Assembly: GCF_036825535.1 (NCBI RefSeq)
Contig: NZ_CP098812.1
Location: forward strand, 558,001 to 622,000
DNA: 64,000 nt
Direction: 5' to 3'
Source: Parasalinivibrio latis
GTDB taxonomy: Bacteria; Pseudomonadota; Gammaproteobacteria; Enterobacterales; Vibrionaceae
This document shows positions 27,601-36,289 of this stretch, in pieces. The notes under the pieces are model-generated. The model made no database searches. It had not been told where the DNA came from and saw only the letters and a list, made by a program, of their open reading frames with translations. Both the position numbers and the translations under genes were made by a program. Each line of letters begins with the position of its first letter. The first letter of the stretch is position 1.

Positions 27601-28554
27601 ATGTCGAATAATATGACTCTGGTGATTACTGCATTTGGTGGTCCTGAAACACTTGCCCCTGTGTTTAAGGATATACCTGAGCCTGCCGCCGGAGAGGTGC
27701 TGGTACGAGTGGAATTTGCCGGGGTGAACCCAATTGACGCCAAAACCCGGGCAGGCCTTGGGTGGGCGGCCCAGCAAAACAAGGATAACCTGCCATGGAC
27801 CCCTGGCTATGACATGGCTGGGGTGATTGTCGCCACGGGAGAAGGTGTAGAAGGTCTTGAAGCCGGCCAGCGTGTCGCTGGGTTGGTAGGATTCCCCGGT
27901 CAGGGAGGAGCTTACTCCCAATATCTGGTTACTGCTGCCGACACGCTTTCAGTCGTCCCTGAAACTGTCAATGCACAGACAGCAGCGGCATTGCCTGTTG
28001 CCGGGCAAACTGCCTGGCAGGCGCTTGAAAAAGCCGGAGTAAAGGCCGGGGAGAAGGTGCTTATCCTGGCTGGTGCCGGTGGTGTGGGACATGTAGCCAT
28101 ACAGCTTGCTAAAGCCCTGGGGGCGGATGTCTTTGCATCGTGCTCACAAACCAACGTTGGTTTTGTCCAGGCCCTGGGGGCGTCAGCGGTGGACTATACC
28201 GCTGGTGATATTGCCGGGCAAGTCAGCGACTGTGATGTGCTGATAGACCTTGTCGGGGGCAATGTGGGTATCGCTGCCCTGGATACACTGAAAGAAGGTG
28301 GCCGGGTAGTGACTATTCCGACCATTACTGCTGAAGCGGTGAAAGAAGCTGCCGGAGAAAAAGCCCTTGAGGCAGACGGGATGCTTGTATCCCCCAGCAA
28401 AGCGCAGATGGATTCCTTGCTGGAGATGGCTGACAGTGGGAGATTGCTGGTTTCTGTCGGCGGGAAGTATCCGCTGGAGCAGGGGGCTCAGGCACACAGC
28501 GTGATTGAAAGTGGCCACGTGCGGGGTAAACTGCTGCTGGAAATGCCCAACTGA
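27601..28554 (+). CDS. Zinc-free MDR-family alcohol dehydrogenase/quinone oxidoreductase
   Basis: Medium-chain reductase that would reduce a quinone or enone with NADPH; the substrate is unknown. The 317-residue protein has the N-terminal GroES-like fold (FAGVNPIDAKTRAG, PGYDMAGVIVATGEGVEGL) and a Rossmann domain with AGAGGVGHVAIQLAKALGADV. The structural-zinc cysteines are absent, so it is the quinone oxidoreductase branch. I recall a comparable gene beside oad in vibrios. A promoter is likely in the 100 bases after the oadB terminator. Confidence 0.88.
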   Translation: MSNNMTLVITAFGGPETLAPVFKDIPEPAAGEVLVRVEFAGVNPIDAKTRAGLGWAAQQNKDNLPWTPGYDMAGVIVATGEGVEGLEAGQRVAGLVGFPGQGGAYSQYLVTAADTLSVVPETVNAQTAAALPVAGQTAWQALEKAGVKAGEKVLILAGAGGVGHVAIQLAKALGADVFASCSQTNVGFVQALGASAVDYTAGDIAGQVSDCDVLIDLVGGNVGIAALDTLKEGGRVVTIPTITAEAVKEAAGEKALEADGMLVSPSKAQMDSLLEMADSGRLLVSVGGKYPLEQGAQAHSVIESGHVRGKLLLEMPN

Positions 28555-28641
28555 CTTTGCCAGGGAGGCTTGGTTTCAAACCGAGAATAAACAATAAGGC
28601 ACGAAAAAGTGCCGATGGAAGATTGTGGTTAAGGAGAGACA

Positions 28642-29232
28642 ATGAGTGCGCTATATGACAGCTATGATGCCTTGATTTTTGACTTGGATGGTACCGTGCT
28701 GGACTCGATGGAAGGGCATTTGGCCGCCTGGAGAAAAGTGGCCCAATCCCACGGGTTCCACATCGAGGACGACTGGTACCACTCCCTTGGCGGGTCACCT
28801 ACCATCCGGACCGCCACGCTGCTGGTGGAAAAGTTCAGCCTGGGTGTTTCCCCCCAGCAGCTGGCAGACGAAAAAGCCGCCTATTTTATGGAAGTGATGG
28901 AAGACCATATCAATGAACTGCCTTTTGCCGATGTGGTTCGCCGCTACACCGGTTTGAAGCGTATGGCTGTCGGCACCGGCACACTGACAGAAATTGCGAA
29001 CAGAATGTTGGATAAAGCCGGTCTCCTTAATTGCTTCAATGTGGTGGTAGGGGCGGATCAGGTAGATAACCACAAGCCGGCCCCGGATACCTTCTTGGCC
29101 TGCGCCCGGGCCCTGAATGTAAGGCCGGTTGACTGTTTGGTCTTTGAAGATGCCGATTTTGGCATCCAGGCAGCAGAGGCTGCCGGGATGGATGTCGTTG
29201 ATGTAAGGAAAGCGCGTGTCGAGCCTGTTTGA
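28642..29232 (+). CDS. yqaB: HAD-family sugar phosphatase, YqaB type
   Basis: Beta-PGM-like HAD hydrolase; the E. coli homologue acts on fructose-1-phosphate. The 196-residue protein has motif I FDLDGTVLDSMEGH (two Asp), motif II in MAVGTGTLTEI, motif III lysine in DNHKPAPDTF, and motif IV VFEDADFGIQAAEAAGMDVV. Its end overlaps the GTG start of the next gene by 17 bases. The pair lies where E. coli has yqaB-yqaA, downstream of the csrA/tRNA block. Confidence 0.9.
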   Translation: MSALYDSYDALIFDLDGTVLDSMEGHLAAWRKVAQSHGFHIEDDWYHSLGGSPTIRTATLLVEKFSLGVSPQQLADEKAAYFMEVMEDHINELPFADVVRRYTGLKRMAVGTGTLTEIANRMLDKAGLLNCFNVVVGADQVDNHKPAPDTFLACARALNVRPVDCLVFEDADFGIQAAEAAGMDVVDVRKARVEPV

Positions 29233-29683
29233 CGGGCTGTTGTCAGGTGTAGGAACGCTAATCACTCAAGGACCCGGCGCACTGTGGGTACTGTTTTCCA
29301 CTGGATTTCTCAGTGCCACGTTGCTGCCCGGAGGCTCGGAAGCCAATTTAATCGCCCTGTTGCAGGCCGGACACTTCCCGGTCTGGCAACTTGTCGTTGT
29401 GGCGACACTTGGCAATACCTTAGGGGGAATGACCAACTACTGGATTGGCCGTTTCCTGCCAAATAAAACTTCCGGTGAAAAACATGGTCATAAGGCAATG
29501 CAGTGGCTGGAAAAATACGGCTACTGGGCTTTGCTTCTCAGTTGGATGCCGATTATCGGTGATCCGCTTTGCCTTGCAGCAGGCTGGTTGCGCCTCCGAC
29601 AACGCTGGTGCTGGCTGATGATTGCTACCGGAAAAGCAGCGAGATATATGCTGCTCTCACTACTGACATTAGGACTATTTTAA
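29216..29683 (+). CDS. yqaA: YqaA-family inner membrane protein
   Basis: A 155-residue membrane protein of the SNARE-associated/DedA-like VTT superfamily; function unknown. Several hydrophobic segments are visible (ALWVLFSTGFLSATLLPGGSE, VVVATLGNTLGGMTNYWIG, ALLLSWMPIIGDPLCLAAGW). The conserved signature combines LLPGGSE and PIIGDP. The GTG start overlaps yqaB, and the stop shares one base with the next start (TAATG), so the three genes are tightly coupled. Confidence 0.88.
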   Translation: MSSLFDGLLSGVGTLITQGPGALWVLFSTGFLSATLLPGGSEANLIALLQAGHFPVWQLVVVATLGNTLGGMTNYWIGRFLPNKTSGEKHGHKAMQWLEKYGYWALLLSWMPIIGDPLCLAAGWLRLRQRWCWLMIATGKAARYMLLSLLTLGLF

Positions 29684-32520
29684 TGCGCAAGACTCTTGTT
29701 GCCCTGTCTCTGCTCTCTCTGATGGGATGCAGCGCCTTGACAGAAAACAACCCCATGCGCCTGCCTGATGGCGTGAACCTGGTCGAGCAGGGGGGAACCG
29801 CAAAAGACGGTGTCGAAATTCCCTATCAGAAATATCGCCTGAAAAATGGCCTTACCGTGGTGCTGCACGAAGACCACTCCGACCCTATTGTCAGCGTGGA
29901 CGTAACTTACCATGTAGGTTCTGCCCGTGAAGAATTGGGTAAGTCGGGTTTTGCGCATTTCTTTGAACACATGATGTTCCAGGGGTCAGAGCATGTTGGT
30001 GACCAGGAACACTTCCGCTTGATCACTGAGGCGGGTGGCACCCTTAACGGCACGACTAACCGTGACCGTACCAACTACTATGAAACCGTACCCGCCAACC
30101 AGTTGGAAAAAGCCCTGTGGCTGGAATCAGATCGTATGGGCTTCCTGTTAGGGGCCGTTTCCCAGCGTAAATTCGAAATCCAGCGCGCCACAGTGAAAAA
30201 CGAACGGGCACAGAGCTACGACAACCGCCCATACGGCCTTGCCGGTGAGCGGACTATGGAAGCCCTGTACCCGGAAGGCCACCCTTATTCCTGGATGCCG
30301 ATTGGCTATGTAGAAGACCTCGACCGGGTAACCGTCAATGACCTGAAAGATTTCTTCCTGCGCTGGTATGGCCCGAATAATGCGACCCTGACTATCGGCG
30401 GTGATATTGACCCTGCCCAGACCCTTGCCTGGGTAAACAAATACTTCGGTGATATTCCGGCAGGCCCGGAAGTGAATGCGCCGGAAAAACAGCCGGTAAA
30501 ATTGGCCAAAGACCGATATGTCACCCTGGAAGATAAAATCCAGCAGCCGATGCTCAGCATGACCTGGCCTACAGAATACCAGGGGGCGAAGAGTGAGTAC
30601 CCGCTGTATATGTTTGCCTCTGTACTTGGCAGCGGCCGGAACAGCCTTCTCTACCAGGAACTGGTCAAAACCGGCAAAGCACTCAGTGCCGGAGCCTATC
30701 AGGACTGTGGTGAGATCTCCTGTACCTTTAATGTTTACGTACTGGCGAACCAAGGTGAGCCGCTGGCACCGCTTCGCAAAGATGTGATGGATATCCTTAA
30801 TGGGGTTGCCAGGAAGGGCGTCAGTGAAAAATCGCTGGAAGAAGTAAAAGGCCAGACTGAAGCCAACGCAATTTTTGGCCTGCAAAGTGTCGCCGGGAAA
30901 GTATCCCAACTGGCAGAGTATGAAACCTTCTATGGTACGCCGGGCAAACTGCCAACGTTGCTTGCCACCATGAATGGCGTAACGGTGAAAGATGTCGAGG
31001 GAGCTTTCAATACCTTTATTTACCAGAAGCCCAATGTAACCCTGAGTGTGGTGCCCCAGGGCAGTTCCCAGTTAGCTGCCGCAAAAGACAACACCCCTCC
31101 GCCCAAGCGTGATTTCAAGATCAGCACGGTATCCGCTGACCAATTGAAGTTACGGGAAACCCCGGTCACTTTTGACCGCAGCATTATCCCGCCGGTCTCC
31201 GGCCCGGTGTCTGTCAAAGTGCCATCGCTTTACCATGCCGTACTGAAAAATGGTATTTCTGTCGCTGGTACTGTCAGTGCAGAAACACCGACCATCAGCC
31301 TGACACTGCAAATGCCGGCAGGCAGCAACTACGATCCGGAAGGCAAGGCCGGCCTGGCTGAACTGACAGCAGCACTGGTTGGGGAAGGTACCCGGCAGCG
31401 TACGGCAGAGCAGCTTGAATCAGAGTTGGACAAACTTGGCAGCAGTGTGAGCTTTTCTGCTGGCAGGAATTACAGCAAGTTGATGGTCAGCACCCTGACT
31501 AAAAACCTGGGTGAAACCCTGAAAATTGCCAGGGAGCAGCTTGAAGACCCGGCTTTCAACCAGGCTGATTTTAACCGGGTGAAGCGCCAGGTGCTGGAAG
31601 GCATTACGTTTGACCATAACAGCCCGCAGTGGATGGCAAGACAGGCGACCCGCGAAGTACTCTATGGTAATACACGCTGGGAGCAGCCGTCTGACGGCAC
31701 GATTGAAAGCGTGAAGAAACTGACCCTCGCTGATGTAAAAGCCTTCTATAAAGCACATTACACGCCGAAAGGTGCAACCCTGGTGGCAGTTGGCGACATC
31801 GGCAAACCGGCGTTGATGAATGCTGTCAGTGCGCTGGACAGCTGGCAGGGCCCGGCAGTGCCTGCGTTTGTACCGCCGTCCCTTTTGCCGGAAGGAAAGC
31901 AAACTATCTGGCTGGTGAATAAGCCTTCTGCGCCGCAGAGCGTAGTACGTTTCGTGCGCCGTGCATTGCCTTACGATGCCACCGGCGAGATGTTCAAGGC
32001 GAGCCTGTCCAACTTCAACCTGGCTGGTAATTTTAACTCGCGTCTGAACCAGAACCTGCGTGAAGACAAGGGTTATACCTACGGTGCCAGCGGTTACATC
32101 GGTGGTGGAAAAAACAGCGGCATTGCCATGTTCCAGGCGCAGGTAAGGGCCGATGCGACCGTACCATCCATTGAAGAAACCCTGAAAGAGCTCAGGAAAG
32201 CGAGTACCAAAGGGTTTACCGACAAAGAGGTCGCATTTATGCGCCAGGCTGTCGGTCAGCAGGAAGCACTTAAATACGAAACCCCTTCCAATAAAGCTGG
32301 TCTCATCGCGACAATGCAGGACTTTAACCTGACTCCGGCTTACCTGGACAAGCAAAACCGGATAATTAAAACCATTACCCGCAGTGAATTGAATTCGCTG
32401 GCTTCGAAGTGGTTTAACCCGAATGATTACCAAATCATCGTGGTTGGGGATGCTAAATCCCTCAAGCCACAGCTGGAAAAGCTGGGCATTCCGGTAAAAA
32501 TGTTGAAAGTCGAAGGCTGA
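29683..32520 (+). CDS. M16-family zinc metalloprotease, lipoprotein
   Basis: Pitrilysin/insulinase-type peptidase predicted to be lipid-anchored in the envelope. The 945-residue protein begins with a lipoprotein signal (lipobox SLMGC, Cys16). The first M16 half has the inverted zinc motif HFFEH (H92, E95, H96) and a downstream ligand region with NYYETVPANQLEKALWLESD. A second, non-catalytic M16 half spans about 520-945 (MPAGSNYDPEGKAGLAELTA; QNLREDKGYTYGASGYI). The length fits two-domain bacterial M16 proteins. V. cholerae has a homologue in the same neighbourhood, as I recall. ATG overlaps the yqaA stop. Confidence 0.92.
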   Translation: MRKTLVALSLLSLMGCSALTENNPMRLPDGVNLVEQGGTAKDGVEIPYQKYRLKNGLTVVLHEDHSDPIVSVDVTYHVGSAREELGKSGFAHFFEHMMFQGSEHVGDQEHFRLITEAGGTLNGTTNRDRTNYYETVPANQLEKALWLESDRMGFLLGAVSQRKFEIQRATVKNERAQSYDNRPYGLAGERTMEALYPEGHPYSWMPIGYVEDLDRVTVNDLKDFFLRWYGPNNATLTIGGDIDPAQTLAWVNKYFGDIPAGPEVNAPEKQPVKLAKDRYVTLEDKIQQPMLSMTWPTEYQGAKSEYPLYMFASVLGSGRNSLLYQELVKTGKALSAGAYQDCGEISCTFNVYVLANQGEPLAPLRKDVMDILNGVARKGVSEKSLEEVKGQTEANAIFGLQSVAGKVSQLAEYETFYGTPGKLPTLLATMNGVTVKDVEGAFNTFIYQKPNVTLSVVPQGSSQLAAAKDNTPPPKRDFKISTVSADQLKLRETPVTFDRSIIPPVSGPVSVKVPSLYHAVLKNGISVAGTVSAETPTISLTLQMPAGSNYDPEGKAGLAELTAALVGEGTRQRTAEQLESELDKLGSSVSFSAGRNYSKLMVSTLTKNLGETLKIAREQLEDPAFNQADFNRVKRQVLEGITFDHNSPQWMARQATREVLYGNTRWEQPSDGTIESVKKLTLADVKAFYKAHYTPKGATLVAVGDIGKPALMNAVSALDSWQGPAVPAFVPPSLLPEGKQTIWLVNKPSAPQSVVRFVRRALPYDATGEMFKASLSNFNLAGNFNSRLNQNLREDKGYTYGASGYIGGGKNSGIAMFQAQVRADATVPSIEETLKELRKASTKGFTDKEVAFMRQAVGQQEALKYETPSNKAGLIATMQDFNLTPAYLDKQNRIIKTITRSELNSLASKWFNPNDYQIIVVGDAKSLKPQLEKLGIPVKMLKVEG

Positions 32521-32544
32521 TAACGCCTTAGCACCGTTAAGTGG

Positions 32545-32568
32545 AGGAGGGGCAACCCTCCTTTTTTG
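32545..32568 (+). terminator. Intrinsic terminator after the M16 protease
   Basis: Stem AGGAGGG / CCCTCCT with a GCAA-type tetraloop and six Ts, 25 bases past the stop codon. Confidence 0.9.
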
Positions 32569-32789
32569 CACGTTTGCGAAAGGTATCAAGGGTGGGAAAA
32601 CAGTTTTGTTAGTAAATTGGGACGATTTGGGAAGAAATTTGCTGCAAAGCAGGTCCAGAATAGGATCAAATGATAAAGAGATGCGGGAATTGCCCCTGCT
32701 TGTTGTGAATCCGGGCAATGATTGTGCCCCCAGAGTTTGTTGGTTATCATGCCGGGCAAACTCTGCAGACTAGAACGAGAACAGCCTTG

Positions 32790-34355
32790 ATGGAATTTGC
32801 TCAACGGTTGCAGCTGCTGGCTGACAATCCGGCCGTTTTAAAAGGTATTGGCCGAGGCCTGGAAAGGGAATCCCTCCGAATTTCGCCTGAGGGAAAACTC
32901 TCCGCAAAACCACATCCATCTGCGCTGGGTTCTGCACTTACCCACAAGTGGGTGACGACAGACTTCGCAGAGTCCCTGCTGGAATTTATTACCCCGGTCA
33001 GTCACTCCGTTGATGAGCTGATGGCCCAACTCGAAGACATCCACCGTTTTACCTTCCATCATCTCGGCGATGAAATGCTGTGGCCGCTGTCTATGCCATG
33101 CTATGTGGGCGATGAAGACGATATCGTTCTGGCGCAGTACGGCAACTCAAATGTCGGCCGAATGAAAACGCTCTACCGCGAAGGCCTCAAGCGCCGCTAT
33201 GGCAGCGTGATGCAGATTATCTCCGGTGTTCACTTTAACTTTTCCCTGCCGGAGTCCCTGTGGGATGTGCTTTTCGGCGAGCAAAGCCAAGAAGAGCGCC
33301 AGGCATCCGTATCTGACGCCTATTTCGGTGTGATCCGTAATTATTACCGTTACGGTTGGATGATCCCTTACCTGTTTGGGGCATCGCCTGCGCTGTGCGG
33401 CTCTTTCCTTAACCAGGCCGGTTCCAAGCTGCCATTTGAGACAGTCGGTCAAGGTACCAAGTACCTGCCTTATGCCACATCACTTCGCCTGAGTGACCTC
33501 GGTTACACCAACAGTGCCCAGAGTGTGCTGCGCATCGGGTTCAATGGCATTGACCAGTATCTTGATGGCCTGCGCTCCGCCATCCGTACTCCGTCTGAGG
33601 AATTTGCTGAGATTGGGGTGAAGGTTGACGGTGAATACCGCCAGCTCAACACCAACGTTCTCCAGATTGAGAATGAACTTTATGCCCCAATCCGGCCGAA
33701 ACGCGTTGCGAAGAGTGGTGAAAAACCTTCAGAAGCACTCTCCCGCGGCGGTGTGGAGTATATTGAAGTCCGCTCACTGGACGTCAACCCGTTCAGTCCT
33801 GTTGGTATGGAAGAAGACCAAGTCCGGTTCCTTGATCTGTTCCTTATCTGGTGTGCTCTGTCTCCCTCTCCGGATATGACTGATTGCGAGCTCAGCTGCT
33901 GGCGCGAAAACTGGAACAAGGTTGTTCTGGAGGGCCGCAAGCCAGGACTGACACTCCGTATCGGTTGTGACGGTGAAGAGTTGACCCAGCGTGAATGGGG
34001 CCACCGCGTATTTGCAGAGCTCCGTGAGTTGGCTGAGCTGATGGATGCAGCCAAAGGTGGGGACGCTTACAAGAAATGTTGTACCAAGCTCGAAGGCTGG
34101 TTTGATGATCCGTCGCAGACGTTTTCTGCCCGCATCCTGGAAGAAATTAAAGCCAAGCAAAGCATCGGTACAGTGGGCCTGGACCACGCTGCTTCATATA
34201 AAAAAGCCCTTGCTGGCAACGAATACCGGTTCTACAGCGAAGCGCAATTCGCAGAGGAGTCAGCAGAGAGCCTTCTCCGCCAGAAAGCGGTGGAAGAGGG
34301 TGATACTGTGGACTTTGATGCCTTTCTTGCTGATTACTTCAAAGACATCCGCTGA
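32790..34355 (+). CDS. gshA: Glutamate-cysteine ligase
   Basis: First and rate-limiting step of glutathione synthesis: ATP-dependent joining of glutamate and cysteine. The 521-residue product (E. coli 518) begins MEFAQRLQLLADNPAV. It has LKGIGRGLERESLRISPEG, LEFITPVSHSVDELM, MQIISGVHFNFSLPE, and the region EYIEVRSLDVNPFSPVG, all family hallmarks. The start matches the family N-terminus; the upstream ribosome site is weak (ACGAGAA). It sits between the M16 protease and luxS as in related genomes. Confidence 0.95.
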   Translation: MEFAQRLQLLADNPAVLKGIGRGLERESLRISPEGKLSAKPHPSALGSALTHKWVTTDFAESLLEFITPVSHSVDELMAQLEDIHRFTFHHLGDEMLWPLSMPCYVGDEDDIVLAQYGNSNVGRMKTLYREGLKRRYGSVMQIISGVHFNFSLPESLWDVLFGEQSQEERQASVSDAYFGVIRNYYRYGWMIPYLFGASPALCGSFLNQAGSKLPFETVGQGTKYLPYATSLRLSDLGYTNSAQSVLRIGFNGIDQYLDGLRSAIRTPSEEFAEIGVKVDGEYRQLNTNVLQIENELYAPIRPKRVAKSGEKPSEALSRGGVEYIEVRSLDVNPFSPVGMEEDQVRFLDLFLIWCALSPSPDMTDCELSCWRENWNKVVLEGRKPGLTLRIGCDGEELTQREWGHRVFAELRELAELMDAAKGGDAYKKCCTKLEGWFDDPSQTFSARILEEIKAKQSIGTVGLDHAASYKKALAGNEYRFYSEAQFAEESAESLLRQKAVEEGDTVDFDAFLADYFKDIR

Positions 34356-34385
34356 CCGACAAGGTAAGCTTTGCCTTAACAATAA

Positions 34386-34413
34386 AACCGGGCCCTGTTA
34401 TGGGCCCGTTTCT
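34386..34413 (+). terminator. Intrinsic terminator after gshA
   Basis: Stem ACCGGGCCC / GGGCCCGTT with a 6-base loop, followed by a broken T run. It lies 30 bases after gshA and 25 before the next gene. Confidence 0.8.
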
Positions 34414-34436
34414 TTCACACTTTTCAGGGAACTGCC

Positions 34437-35051
34437 ATGAACGGACGACAGCGATTGATTTTGCTGCCGGTACTTGCAGCACTGTTTTTGACAGGCTGTG
34501 TTGCCAGCCCGCCGAGGGACAGGGACAACATTTGCGAGATCTTCCGGGAAAAACCCGATTGGTATGAAGACGCAGTAGACTCCCAGGATGAGTGGGGTAC
34601 CCCGATTCAGGTTTCCATGGCAATCATGCGCCAGGAAAGTAATTTTGTTGCCGATGCCAAGCCGCCGAAAAATTATGTACTTGGTTTTATTCCCTGGGGA
34701 CGAGTGAGCAGTGCCTACGGTTATGCGCAGGCGCAGGATCCTGCATGGGAAGATTACCAGCGTGCCACTGACAACGGTGGATCCCGGACTGATTTCGGTG
34801 ACGCTATCGACTTTATCGGCTGGTATACCAATGAAACCCATAAGATCCTCGGGATTTCCAAGTGGGATACCTACCGCCAGTATCTCGCCTATCATGAAGG
34901 TAGGGGCGGATACAAACGCGGTACCTATAAACGAAAACCACAGTTGATCCGGGTAGCCAGAAAAGTAGAAAATTACGCCAAGCGTTATGGCGGGCAATTG
35001 AGAAGCTGCCGCAAGGAACTGGAAGATAACCGTAGCTGGTGGCCATTTTAA
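34437..35051 (+). CDS. Lytic transglycosylase-like lipoprotein
   Basis: Predicted outer-membrane lipoprotein with an SLT-type peptidoglycan lytic transglycosylase domain. The 204 residues start with a signal ending in lipobox LTGC (Cys21). The catalytic glutamate is E67 in MAIMRQESNF, followed by the substrate-groove motif SSAYGYAQAQDPAW and WYTNETHKILGISKWDTYRQYLAYHEG, typical of the family. It is compact (no LysM or extra domain), similar to endo-type transglycosylases. It may cut murein glycans during growth or turnover. Confidence 0.88.
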   Translation: MNGRQRLILLPVLAALFLTGCVASPPRDRDNICEIFREKPDWYEDAVDSQDEWGTPIQVSMAIMRQESNFVADAKPPKNYVLGFIPWGRVSSAYGYAQAQDPAWEDYQRATDNGGSRTDFGDAIDFIGWYTNETHKILGISKWDTYRQYLAYHEGRGGYKRGTYKRKPQLIRVARKVENYAKRYGGQLRSCRKELEDNRSWWPF

Positions 35052-35087
35052 TCTATCGGCCGACAGCTGCTATCAAGGAGAGAAGCA

Positions 35088-35606
35088 ATGCCATTACTGG
35101 ACAGTTTTACTGTTGACCACACCCGTATGAATGCTCCGGCTGTTCGTGTCGCCAAGACGATGACCACGCCGGGTGGCGATACCATCACCGTCTTTGACCT
35201 GCGTTTCTGCGTCCCCAATGAAGAGATCCTGACTGAACGTGGTATCCACACACTGGAGCACCTGTTTGCCGGGTTTATGCGCAACCACCTCAACTCAGAC
35301 CGTGTAGAGATTATCGATATCTCACCAATGGGCTGCCGTACCGGTTTTTATATGAGTCTTATAGGTACGCCGTCTGAAGAAGAGGTCGGGCGTTGCTGGG
35401 AAGCGGCGATGGGAGATGTGCTCAAAGTCGAAGAGCAGAACAAAATCCCCGAACTTAATGAATACCAGTGTGGCACCTTTACCATGCACTCGCTGGACGA
35501 GGCCAGGGACATTGCGCGCAATATTCTCGACCGAGGTGTGAGCGTCAACAAGAATGACGATCTGGCTTTGCCGAAAGAAATGCTGCAACAGCTAAAAGTC
35601 GATTAA
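35088..35606 (+). CDS. luxS: S-ribosylhomocysteine lyase LuxS (AI-2 synthase)
   Basis: Cleaves S-ribosylhomocysteine to homocysteine and DPD, the precursor of autoinducer-2; part of the activated methyl cycle. The 172-residue protein has the iron/zinc ligands in HTLEHLFAGFMRNHL and in EYQCGTFTMHSLDEA. The catalytic cysteine lies in SPMGCRTGFYMSL. The ribosome site AAGGAGAGAAGCA is strong. It sits downstream of gshA as in Vibrio and E. coli, and a terminator follows. Confidence 0.98.
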   Translation: MPLLDSFTVDHTRMNAPAVRVAKTMTTPGGDTITVFDLRFCVPNEEILTERGIHTLEHLFAGFMRNHLNSDRVEIIDISPMGCRTGFYMSLIGTPSEEEVGRCWEAAMGDVLKVEEQNKIPELNEYQCGTFTMHSLDEARDIARNILDRGVSVNKNDDLALPKEMLQQLKVD

Positions 35607-35624
35607 TCCCTGCCAGATTTGCAT

Positions 35625-35648
35625 AAGCCCCGGTATTCGGGGCTTTTA
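35625..35648 (+). terminator. Intrinsic terminator after luxS
   Basis: Stem AAGCCCCG / CGGGGCTT with a 5-base loop, followed by TT. Confidence 0.85.
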
Positions 35649-35726
35649 ACCTCACCATATAAGCCCCTCCGATTTTTGTCTCAATAGCGTTACAGTCATT
35701 GAAATTTCATTTTTGCTCACAAAATA

Positions 35727-35746
35727 TACTGTATATTTAAACAGTG
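35727..35746 (+). promoter_or_regulatory. LexA (SOS) box upstream of the VOC gene
   Basis: TACTGTATATTTAAACAGTG contains the LexA core CTG-N10-CAG (35729-35744). It matches the E. coli consensus at 17 of 20 positions by direct comparison. It lies 30 bases before the ribosome-binding region and start of the VOC gene, a position suited to promoter repression. Confidence 0.8.
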
Positions 35747-35776
35747 TTATTCATCTGGAAAAACAAGGAGAGCGAT

Positions 35777-36160
35777 ATGGAAGTGAAAAACAACCCGGTT
35801 GGCTGGTTCGAAATTTCTGTTGATGACATGGACCGGGCTGTCGGTTTCTATGAATTCCTCCTGGGTTACAAGCTGGAGCTTCACGATATGGAGGGCAGCC
35901 AGATGGCATGGTTCCCACAGCCTGTCGAAGCCAACGCCTATGGAGCCACCGGCACGCTGATTAAAGCAGAGGGCTGCCGCCCTTCTATGGACGGCAATAA
36001 TATCTATTTCAGTGTCGACAATATCGAGGCATGTTGTGATCGTGCCAGTGAGGCTGGTGGCTCTGTGATATTGCCGAAAACCAGTATTGGCGAGCACGGC
36101 TTTTTTGCCCTGATCCGTGATACGGAAGGCAACCGGGTTGGTATTCACTGCATGAGCTAA
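35777..36160 (+). CDS. VOC (glyoxalase/bleomycin resistance fold) protein
   Basis: A 127-residue single-domain VOC protein with the opening pattern VGWFEISVDDMDRAVGFYEFLLGYKLEL and the closing GEHGFFALIRDTEGNRVGIH. This clade is often annotated as a glyoxalase-like or bleomycin-resistance protein; the substrate is unknown. The ATG with AAGGAGAGCGAT upstream is preferred over an earlier in-frame start that would overlap the LexA box. The strong LexA site just upstream suggests DNA-damage induction, perhaps for a damage-related small-molecule target; that is inference. A strong terminator follows. Confidence 0.85.
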   Translation: MEVKNNPVGWFEISVDDMDRAVGFYEFLLGYKLELHDMEGSQMAWFPQPVEANAYGATGTLIKAEGCRPSMDGNNIYFSVDNIEACCDRASEAGGSVILPKTSIGEHGFFALIRDTEGNRVGIHCMS

Positions 36161-36211
36161 ACGGGTGTAATGAAAACACGTTGACCGGTTAACCCTTGAT
36201 GGTTTGGGTAT

Positions 36212-36244
36212 AAAAACAGCAGCTTCGGGCTGCTGTTTTTTTTA
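36212..36244 (+). terminator. Intrinsic terminator after the VOC gene
   Basis: Long stem AAAAACAGCAGC / GCTGCTGTTTTT with a TTCGG loop and an eight-base T tract. Confidence 0.93.
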
Positions 36245-36289
36245 TCTGCTTTCATTACACTGAAATGAGGTGTGCTACGGAAAGCCCTT

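Noticed and set aside
31420..32718. Minus-strand frame of 432 codons opposite the M16 protease
   Set aside because: Composition is that of an antisense frame (many Arg, His, Phe), and the sense strand carries an intact M16 gene and terminator.
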